The position numbers and the translations under genes were made by a program. Source: JBLHKE01 sp047619485 (GTDB lineage: Bacteria; Verrucomicrobiota; Verrucomicrobiia; Verrucomicrobiales; DEV007). From it: a DNA stretch of 11,928 nt. The stretch is from assembly GCA_047619485.1 (NCBI GenBank), contig JBLHKE010000170.1:1-11928 (forward strand). The letters run 5' to 3'. The notes below the pieces were generated by a model, which searched no databases, was not told where the DNA came from, and worked only from the letters and a program-made list of their open reading frames with translations. Positions 6,580 through 11,928 of the stretch are shown piece after piece (the stretch's first letter is position 1; each line of letters opens with the position of its first letter).

Positions 6580-6633
6580 GGATTTAGGATCCAGTGGGCT
6601 TAGCTCGTGCAGGTTCGATTCCTGTCCCTGGTA
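6580..6633 (+). other. 3' fragment of tRNA-Leu(UAG): probable attachment-site remnant
   Basis: From the 5' side: anticodon loop TTTAGGA (6583-6589, anticodon TAG at 6585-6587), 3' anticodon stem TCCAG, long variable arm with stem GGGC/GCTC around TTA (6596-6606), T stem GCAGG/CCTGT around loop TTCGATT (6609-6625), 3' acceptor strand CCCTGGT (6626-6632) and discriminator A (6633). No CCA is encoded. The long variable arm and discriminator A fit leucine. The 5' acceptor strand (expected ACCAGGG), D arm and true 5' anticodon stem (expected CTGGA) are absent; the sequence departs just before the anticodon loop. Loss of exactly the 5' half is what remains at the distal side after an integrase recombines at the anticodon loop of a tRNA gene. 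It is not a functional tRNA. Confidence 0.75.
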
Positions 6634-6730
6634 ATCTTTCGCGCAAGGTGCGGCTATCGATTGAATTCCAATCGAGTCCATGGTGAAATAGTAGGGAGCC
6701 CGATGGCTCACCCCAAAAACACCGTTCCCA
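6634..6730 (+). promoter_or_regulatory. Leader region of the FIST gene with two small hairpins
   Basis: Two perfect stems lie in this 97-bp leader: CGATTG/CAATCG with a 5-nt loop (6658-6674) and GAGCC/GGCTC with a 4-nt loop (6696-6709). The second ends 21 bp before the start codon and could mask or space the initiation region. No convincing -35/-10 pair or Shine-Dalgarno was seen. If the tRNA remnant is an att scar, this leader would once have lain just downstream of an intact tRNA-Leu gene. Confidence 0.3.
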
Positions 6731-7912
6731 ATGCCAGAATCTAACCGTGCCCACTCCCGTGTCGTCTTGTCGACGTTTGATGACGACCTGTTGGTGGAGG
6801 TGGTGGAAGAGTGCCGCGAGGCGGTTGGTGGGAAGGTTAGTTGTGTATTTGCATTTGCCAGCAGTGATTGGGCTCCTCACCTGAAGGATTTTCTGGAGAT
6901 CGTGCAGGTGCATGGGCGGGCGCCGGTGGTGGTCGGTTCTTCGGGGGACGGGTTGATCGGGGTGGGGCAGGAAGACGAGAATGTGTCTGGTTGCTCGCTG
7001 CTCTTTCTCAGCCTGCCGAACACGAAGGTGCAGTGCACGCCGGTCACCCAAGAGCAGGTCGACGACGCGGAGGGAGATGATTATTGGACCAGGCTGACCG
7101 GGCTCGCCGCGGAGGAGGTCGCGGGCTGGATGATGCTCTCGAACCCGTTTGAGCTCGATGCGGAGTCGTGGCTGAAGAGTTGGAATTCCAGCTATGGCGA
7201 GGTGGCGTGTTTCGGTGGGATCGCCAGTGGTGGCAAGGAACCTGAGGAGATGTTCCTGCTGGAGGGTGGTGAGGTGTCTGCTGCTGGAGGTTTGGCAATT
7301 GCGTTTTCTGGTGGTGTTAGGATCGGAGGCATCGTGAGCCAGGGATGCCGACCGATCGGAGATCCCTACACGATCACTGCCGTGGAAGAGAATGTCCTCT
7401 ATGGGATCGCTTCGCGTGGTGCGTATGAGGTGCTTGAAGAGACCTTTAAAAACCTTGCCGACGACGAGAAGGAGAGTGCGCAGCGCAATATCCTGGCCGG
7501 GCTGGCAATGGATGAGAATGTCGACGAACACACTCGCGGGAGTTTTTTGGTAAGGAGTATCCTCGGCGGTGATGCCGATTCAGATGCGCTGGCTCTGGGG
7601 GCTTTCCCACGAGTTGGGCAGACGCTGCAATTTCAGGTGCGCGACAAAGATGCGGCCGACGAAGAGTTGCGCGACTTGTGCCGGGACTACCTAGAGAAAA
7701 AAGGGGAGCCATTCGCTGGGCTGATGTTCACCTGTAGCGGGCGTGGTTCGCGGATGTTCGGTCTGCCGAATCACGATGCTGGTGTGATGGAAGATACCTT
7801 CGGCAAGGTTCCGCTCGGAGGTTTTTTCTGCAACGGTGAAATCGGTCCGGTGGGTGGGACGAATTTCGTTCACGGGTTCACTGCGTCGGTGGCGCTGTTC
7901 ATGAACGCCTAA
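6731..7912 (+). CDS. FIST domain (FIST_N + FIST_C) sensory protein
   Basis: A 393-residue soluble protein with no signal peptide or membrane segment. FIST_N covers about residues 12-235, with the conserved glycine-rich motifs VGSSGDGLIG (68-77) and FGGIASGG (161-168), and SQGCRPIG at 203-210. FIST_C covers about 236-390, with CSGRGSRMFG (335-344) and GGFFCNGEIGPVGG (363-376), then HGFTASVALF at the end. FIST is proposed to be a small-ligand (possibly amino acid) sensing module, often attached to or near histidine kinases and other signalling proteins. Here it stands alone and no kinase is in the window. It converges on the PEP-type gene with only 7 bp between stop codons and no obvious terminator hairpin. 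The first ATG (6731) is used because it gives the full N-terminal domain. Confidence 0.92.
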   Translation: MPESNRAHSRVVLSTFDDDLLVEVVEECREAVGGKVSCVFAFASSDWAPHLKDFLEIVQVHGRAPVVVGSSGDGLIGVGQEDENVSGCSLLFLSLPNTKVQCTPVTQEQVDDAEGDDYWTRLTGLAAEEVAGWMMLSNPFELDAESWLKSWNSSYGEVACFGGIASGGKEPEEMFLLEGGEVSAAGGLAIAFSGGVRIGGIVSQGCRPIGDPYTITAVEENVLYGIASRGAYEVLEETFKNLADDEKESAQRNILAGLAMDENVDEHTRGSFLVRSILGGDADSDALALGAFPRVGQTLQFQVRDKDAADEELRDLCRDYLEKKGEPFAGLMFTCSGRGSRMFGLPNHDAGVMEDTFGKVPLGGFFCNGEIGPVGGTNFVHGFTASVALFMNA

Positions 7913-7919
7913 TAAGGTC

Positions 7920-10181
7920 TTACTCGACCCAGGGCCTTGCCTGTTTGATCGCGAGGTTACCGTCCGCCCGGACCTTGAATTCGATCTCCATGGCGAATGC
8001 CGAGTTGCCGTCGTAAAGAGTTTTAAAGTGGCTTTGGATGAGCTTCATTTTCGGGACGAGGTTTAAGACTTCGGCCTCGGACATGACGGTCTGACCCGCG
8101 GGAACCTGGTTCGAAAATCGGATGTACTGGATCTCGTAGACGCCGTTGCCAAAGAGCAGGTCGGCGACGAGGAACTCCTCTGGGATCGATTCCTCTTCGG
8201 GATTGGTGACTAGGTTCTCTCCTTGCTGGACGTTGACGTAGTAGCCCTCCCAGTTGGGGTCAAATAGGTTCTTCGTCACGGCGACGCCGTTCGATCGTTC
8301 GTCGGAATAGTTCGGGTGGACGAGGATTCCCATCGCTGCGGAAAAATGATCGATGCGGTAAAAGTCGCGTTCCTCGAAGGCGCGGTAGGTCCACAGCCCA
8401 GCCCAGACCTGCTTGGCTGATTTCGAGATGTGTCCCTCGCTGGGTTTGTGGGTATAGGATTCGTAGAGGCCAGCCCCATTGAAACCCTCGAGGTCCTCGT
8501 TGTTGGTGCTCGATCGCATACGGATCGTGGTGTTTGCAGAAAAATTGGATTGTACGTCTGCGAGCGCGTCTATCATCCAGGTTGGTAGGACGCCTTCGGA
8601 CTCGATCGTCTCGCGCAGTTCGGCGAGTCGTAGTTCACGACGCTCGGAGCTTGCCTGGAACAGCGGATCGGCGAGCAAATCTTGGACGAGGTCGTAGAAG
8701 TCGTTGTGCTTCATGAATTCGTCGTAGAAAAAGAACGGAATGGCGTAGCCGTCGGGTGCCACGTTCGGCATGATGTTGCGCAGTTCGGCGACGTTGGCTG
8801 CCTTTGATCCATAGGCGCTGGCGTTGTTGAAGCCGATCGCATCCAGGTCGGCGATGGTTTGAACGCTAAGGTTGCGCAGCGGGTATTGCGGCAAGGCCGG
8901 GCGCACCGATTCGAAAAACTCCTCGACCTCGGATTGAGTGGCGAGGCGGAGTTCGAAACCGTCGGAAGTCACCGCGTAGCGAACATATTTGTCGAGCAGT
9001 GGAGCGATCGCAGGATCGTTGGCGGCATCCTTGATGAAGGCGTTTGGCGTGTTGTTCTGTTTCGCCTTTAGATTGATGTGGGAGAGTGGGGTTTGCGGTA
9101 ATTCTGTGATGACGCCAGCGACGTGGGTAAGGTCATTGGGCAGGCTGCGGAAAATGACAACGTCGCGCGCGCTGACGTTCTCGCTGCCGGTAACAAGCCG
9201 AAGTCGGCCGAACGCCTCGCCCGGGTTCAGTGCTGTGTAGGTGACGTTGGCGAACAGATCCTCGGTCTGGATGACGTTGACGGCGGTCTTATTGTACTCC
9301 GCGAGTTCGGATTCGTAGAGTTGCCGCTGGGTCTCGCTGGCGGGGTGGTAGGCGAGGTTGCCATCGATGAATGGCATGCCCGCGCTGATCATCTCGTAGG
9401 CCTTGGCCAAGAACTTGGCCGCGACTGGATCGGTTGGCCAACACTGCATCGTGTAGATGCCTTTGGTACCGTCTGCGGCGACGTAGTTGTCGTGAGCAAT
9501 CAGGCTCCCGGCGACATTGCGTCGATTGGTGTTGGTGAAGTAGGTGGTGTTGTTGAAGAAGCCATGCGAGCTGGTGTAACCCGCGGCGCTCTGAGCGAAG
9601 AAGACATGGTATTCGTGGGTGTTGCTGTCGATGAAGAATAGGCGCGGGTGATCGGTGTGGATATCGAGGATGAGGAATTTCACTTCACGCACATCTTGGG
9701 CTCCGGGGAAGTTGTCGCGGTGTGACAGTTCCTCGAAGGTGGCGCGATCGTTGATCATCAATCGGCCGTCGACCTCCGCCAGCGGGGCGGAGGGATTGAA
9801 GGGGTTTAGACGGCCGAGATCGTTTAACTCGGTGAGGTCGGTGAAGCCGTCGTTATCGATGTCACTCGGATTGCTCTTCGGCGTCGACCTAACCCGGTAG
9901 AAAAATCGATCCCGCGGCAGGCTGGAATCGGTGAGCCAGAGGGTGGCGGTATCGCTCTGCTGCATCGCGACCGCGACGCCCAACTCGGACGGGCTACGGC
10001 TGCGGTAGAGCGTGTAGTAGTTTTGGCTCTGCGTTGGAACCTCGAAGCGGTACTTGCCGCCTGTGCTTTTCTCGAGGCGCAAGATGGAGAACGAATCGTC
10101 CTCGACTGCGAAGATTTCAGCGGTGGCACCGACAACGATCAGCAGGATCGAAAGGGCGGAGAGTTGGCGTGGGCGGTTCAC
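7920..10181 (-). CDS. Secreted PEP/pyruvate-binding (PPDK-like) protein
   Basis: A 753-residue protein starting at GTG 10181, with a signal peptide (LSALSILLIVVGATAEIFA, residues 7-25). Residues 28-105 resemble the YRVR-type N-terminal segment of verrucomicrobial exported proteins, followed by a calcium-loop-like DIDNDGFTDLTEL (108-120). Residues 335-415 resemble a PEP-utilising swivel domain, with TPLSHINLKAKQ and candidate phosphorylatable H368. Residues about 455-750 match the PPDK/PEP-synthase nucleotide-binding domain: YGSKAANVAEL (457-467), GYAIPFFFYDEF (478-489), TIRMRSSTNNEDLEGFNGAG (552-571) and the final EIEF...IKQARPW (732-751). The domain order, swivel before ATP-binding half, differs from PEP synthase. 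An ATP-dependent phosphotransfer fold outside the cytoplasm is unexpected and its substrate is unknown. It lies 35 bp downstream of the MauE/DoxX gene on the same strand and is probably the last gene of that cluster. Confidence 0.85.
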   Translation of the reverse strand: MNRPRQLSALSILLIVVGATAEIFAVEDDSFSILRLEKSTGGKYRFEVPTQSQNYYTLYRSRSPSELGVAVAMQQSDTATLWLTDSSLPRDRFFYRVRSTPKSNPSDIDNDGFTDLTELNDLGRLNPFNPSAPLAEVDGRLMINDRATFEELSHRDNFPGAQDVREVKFLILDIHTDHPRLFFIDSNTHEYHVFFAQSAAGYTSSHGFFNNTTYFTNTNRRNVAGSLIAHDNYVAADGTKGIYTMQCWPTDPVAAKFLAKAYEMISAGMPFIDGNLAYHPASETQRQLYESELAEYNKTAVNVIQTEDLFANVTYTALNPGEAFGRLRLVTGSENVSARDVVIFRSLPNDLTHVAGVITELPQTPLSHINLKAKQNNTPNAFIKDAANDPAIAPLLDKYVRYAVTSDGFELRLATQSEVEEFFESVRPALPQYPLRNLSVQTIADLDAIGFNNASAYGSKAANVAELRNIMPNVAPDGYAIPFFFYDEFMKHNDFYDLVQDLLADPLFQASSERRELRLAELRETIESEGVLPTWMIDALADVQSNFSANTTIRMRSSTNNEDLEGFNGAGLYESYTHKPSEGHISKSAKQVWAGLWTYRAFEERDFYRIDHFSAAMGILVHPNYSDERSNGVAVTKNLFDPNWEGYYVNVQQGENLVTNPEEESIPEEFLVADLLFGNGVYEIQYIRFSNQVPAGQTVMSEAEVLNLVPKMKLIQSHFKTLYDGNSAFAMEIEFKVRADGNLAIKQARPWVE

Positions 10182-10216
10182 TGGGGGTAGGGTTGCCGTT
10201 TCCCAACACTAGCGGA

Positions 10217-10699
10217 CTATTCAGCTGGAGCGAGTGTTTTACCCGACTTTTCCCGGAAAGCGAAGAAAAGCAGGGTTCCGCCAGCTGCTAGGAATGCAAA
10301 TCGTAGCAAGATTTCAAAAAAGTAGTTGGTGACGATGGCCGAGTCGCCGAAACAACCGCAGGAGATCTCGAGGTCGCGCGCCCATGCCGAGGTGAGTGCC
10401 GTGATGAAGACGAGCATCAGCCCGCAGAGGATGGTCAGTCCGCCACGGTCGAAGATCCCAATCAGCACCGTTACGCCGCAGAGCATTTCCAGCCATGGGA
10501 GTCCCATCGCGATCCAAGCTTCGAGAGGTGAGGCGTCGAATTGGATTCCTGTCAGGGTCGAGAGGTGTTCGAAGAAGCGGAAGCCCCGAACGGACTGGAG
10601 GAAGCTGATTGGATCGATAAGTTTCCTCAGCCCGCTGTAGAAAAACAGGCCACCGAAGGCGACGCGCAAAATCGTGAGGATGACGGATTTACCAGTCAC
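10217..10699 (-). CDS. MauE/DoxX-family redox-associated membrane protein
   Basis: A 160-residue protein with about four membrane segments (roughly 5-22, 68-84, 88-106 and 124-148). The motif ISCGCFGDS has C114 and C116 after the third segment, the conserved cysteine pair of MauE/DoxX-like proteins thought to act in thiol-disulfide or electron transfer at the inner membrane. I chose GTG at 10699. It lies 4 bp after the ftsY stop and gives the normal N-terminus (TGKSVILTILRVAFGGLFFYSG). The longer ATG start at 10840 would add an Arg/Ser-rich tail read out of frame through ftsY. GAGGAG inside the ftsY end (10713-10718) is the only ribosome-site candidate and is rather far, so translational coupling is likely. 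Its partner and substrate are not evident from the neighbours. Confidence 0.85.
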   Translation of the reverse strand: MTGKSVILTILRVAFGGLFFYSGLRKLIDPISFLQSVRGFRFFEHLSTLTGIQFDASPLEAWIAMGLPWLEMLCGVTVLIGIFDRGGLTILCGLMLVFITALTSAWARDLEISCGCFGDSAIVTNYFFEILLRFAFLAAGGTLLFFAFREKSGKTLAPAE

Positions 10700-10703
10700 G
10701 GTC

Positions 10704-11549
10704 TTAGAAGATCTCCTCGACGAATTTCTGCGCATCAAAGGGGGCGAAATCGTCAGCGGTCTCACCGGTCCCGATGAAGCGCGTCGGGATGTCGAGTTCG
10801 TTCTGGATCGAGACGATGATCCCTCCCTTGCCGCTGCCATCCAGCTTGGTGACGATGAGGCCAGTCAGCCCGACCGCGGCGTGAAACTCTTTCGCTTGGG
10901 AAAGAGCGTTGGACCCCGTGGTAGCGTCGACGACGATGAACGCCTCGTGCGGGGCATCGGGATCTTTCTTGCCAAGCACTCGTTGGATCTTCTTTAGCTC
11001 CTCCATCAAGTTGTGGCGCGTGTGGAGGCGACCGGCGGTGTCGACGATCAGGAAGTCGGAGTTATTCTTTACTGCGGCATCGTAGGCGGCGTAGCAGACG
11101 CTGGAAGGATCTGACTGGTACTCACCGGCGATGATTGGGATGTCGAGCCGCCCGGCCCAGACCTGGAGCTGTTCGATCGCGGCAGCCCGGAACGTGTCGG
11201 CCGCGGCTAGGGTGACCCCGTGACCTTTCGATTTGAGGTAGTGGGCGAGCTTCGCGGTCGAGGTCGTCTTGCCGGTGCCATTGACGCCGACGACGATGAT
11301 GATCTTGGGACGGTCGGCGAATGGTTCCAGTGGTGGCACTCCCTCCGGGAGAATCTTGAGGATCTCCTCACTGGTGACCTGGACGACGTCTTGACCTTTG
11401 AGCTTGCGCCCCATGTCCTGGAGGCGGTCGACGATATCGGTCGTCAGGCGGATGCCTAGGTCACCGCTGATCAGGCTCTCCTCGATGTCTTCGACGTCGA
11501 AGTGATCTTTGGAGAACCGTGAGAGGAGCTTTTTGAAAAATCCAGCCAT
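10704..11549 (-). CDS. ftsY: Signal recognition particle receptor FtsY
   Basis: A 281-residue SRP GTPase that receives ribosome-nascent-chain complexes from Ffh/4.5S RNA at the membrane. The NG domain is complete: N-domain helices at about 1-78 (with ESLISGDLG near 24-32), P-loop GVNGTGKTT (88-96), DTFRAAA (118-124), DTAGR (170-174), TKLDGSGKGG (234-243) and the closing IGTGETADDFAPFD (259-272). FtsY is favoured over Ffh because there is no methionine-rich M domain and the protein ends at FVEEIF. The acidic A domain of the E. coli protein is missing, and the N-terminus goes directly into an amphipathic MAGFFKKLLSRF that may bind membrane. It starts 3 bp after the hemQ stop and ends 4 bp before the MauE/DoxX start, a tight operon. 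Confidence 0.97.
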   Translation of the reverse strand: MAGFFKKLLSRFSKDHFDVEDIEESLISGDLGIRLTTDIVDRLQDMGRKLKGQDVVQVTSEEILKILPEGVPPLEPFADRPKIIIVVGVNGTGKTTSTAKLAHYLKSKGHGVTLAAADTFRAAAIEQLQVWAGRLDIPIIAGEYQSDPSSVCYAAYDAAVKNNSDFLIVDTAGRLHTRHNLMEELKKIQRVLGKKDPDAPHEAFIVVDATTGSNALSQAKEFHAAVGLTGLIVTKLDGSGKGGIIVSIQNELDIPTRFIGTGETADDFAPFDAQKFVEEIF

Positions 11550-11552
11550 GAT

Positions 11553-11928
11553 CTAGAGTCCGACGCGGCGGAATAGTCCGTTGAGCGGCAGTTGGATCCC
11601 GATGTAAAAATCACCAAACTCGCCGTATTTCACGGTCACCTCATCGAAGCGCATCTCGTAGACGATATTTTTGATCTCGGAGGTGTCCTTGGCGAACAGG
11701 GTGACTCCCCACTCGTGTTCATCCAGTCCGGTGGAACCGGTGATGAGTTGGCGGATCTTGCCGGCCCAGCGTCGGCCCACGGCAGCGTGACCGGCCATCA
11801 ACTTGCGTCGTTCTTCGAACTCGAGCGCGTACCAATTGTTCTTCTCCCCACGCCGTTTGTTCATACCGTAGAAACAGAAGACGGGCCAGTCTGGCATGTT
11901 CGGGTAGAGGCGATCCTGCAGGTACTTT
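11553..11928 (-). CDS. hemQ: Coproheme decarboxylase HemQ (chlorite dismutase family), C-terminal part
   Basis: The 124 C-terminal residues are visible (codons from 11927); the 5' part lies beyond the window. HemQ/ChdC converts coproheme III to protoheme b in the coproporphyrin-dependent haem pathway, using peroxide. Visible signatures are KYLQDRLYPNMPDWPVFCFY (the final Tyr being the likely catalytic Tyr), GMNKRRGEKNNWYALEFEER, LMAGHAAVGRRWAGKI (its His the probable proximal haem ligand), LITGSTGLDEHEWGVTLFA and IVYEMRFDEVTVKYGEFGDF. These fit HemQ rather than a true chlorite dismutase. The usual YPM at the active site reads YGM here. The gene ends 3 bp before ftsY, so haem synthesis, SRP targeting and a redox membrane protein share one transcription unit. 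Confidence 0.93.
   Translation of the reverse strand, partial: KYLQDRLYPNMPDWPVFCFYGMNKRRGEKNNWYALEFEERRKLMAGHAAVGRRWAGKIRQLITGSTGLDEHEWGVTLFAKDTSEIKNIVYEMRFDEVTVKYGEFGDFYIGIQLPLNGLFRRVGL

Noticed and set aside
6300..6633. tRNA-Leu split by a group I intron in the anticodon loop
   Set aside because: Bacterial tRNA-Leu introns sit in this loop, but no upstream 5' exon (acceptor ACCAGGG, D arm, CTGGA stem) is found, so a 3' fragment is the simpler reading.
6584..7531. Long 315-codon minus-strand ORF opposite the FIST gene
   Set aside because: Composition is a His/Arg/Pro-rich antisense shadow of an intact FIST domain gene. It shows no domain features.
7913..7919. Bidirectional terminator between the convergent FIST and PEP-type genes
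   Set aside because: The gap is only 7 bp and no stem-loop with T run is visible across the two gene ends.
9123..9641. 172-codon plus-strand ORF inside the PEP-type gene
   Set aside because: Antisense shadow of a well-supported 753-residue protein with motif matches throughout.
10700..10840. Longer N-terminus for the MauE/DoxX gene
   Set aside because: The extension overlaps ftsY and reads as Arg/Ser-rich out-of-frame sequence. GTG at 10699 gives the expected family N-terminus.

Overview
The window looks like a Verrucomicrobiota chromosome; a planctomycete is the main alternative. Reasons: a PSCyt1/PSCyt2 (DUF1549) protein with an inserted golvesin-type domain, a Tat-exported metallophosphoesterase, a secreted PEP/pyruvate-binding protein that starts with a YRVR/Asp-rich repeat style common in verrucomicrobial exported proteins, GTG starts, and mostly weak Shine-Dalgarno sites. 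The assignment rests on recalled family features, not on a search.

Layout. Positions 1-3357 (minus strand) hold a 3'-truncated (window edge) planctomycete-type cytochrome gene, a 159-bp palindromic MITE-like insertion, a decayed 5' remnant of a second PSCyt2-type gene, and an intact Tat-signal calcineurin-like phosphoesterase. Positions 3440-6121 are two insertion sequences lying end to end: an ISKra4-like element and an rve/DDE integrase-type element. Each has recognisable terminal inverted repeats, and both transposase genes are broken by frameshifts or stops. Positions 6177-6395 encode a small orphan lipoprotein. Positions 6580-6633 are the 3' half (anticodon loop to discriminator base) of a class II tRNA, tRNA-Leu(UAG), without its 5' half. 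This is the usual scar of site-specific integration into a tRNA gene.

Right of that scar the sequence is ordinary host chromosome. A FIST-domain sensor gene (plus strand) converges on a tight minus-strand cluster: hemQ (coproheme decarboxylase, cut by the window edge), ftsY (SRP receptor), a MauE/DoxX-like membrane protein, and a secreted PPDK/PEP-synthase-like protein.

Interpretation: the tRNA fragment is probably the distal att site of an integrated island or its remnant, with island DNA to the left and the host housekeeping segment to the right. The left part has gathered insertion sequences and pseudogenes, while every recognisable gene on the right is intact. No CRISPR array, integrase gene, rRNA or complete tRNA was seen. 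I see no convincing new multi-gene system. The most unusual items are the tRNA-Leu attachment scar, the exported ATP-grasp-type PEP protein, and the MITE-like palindrome.
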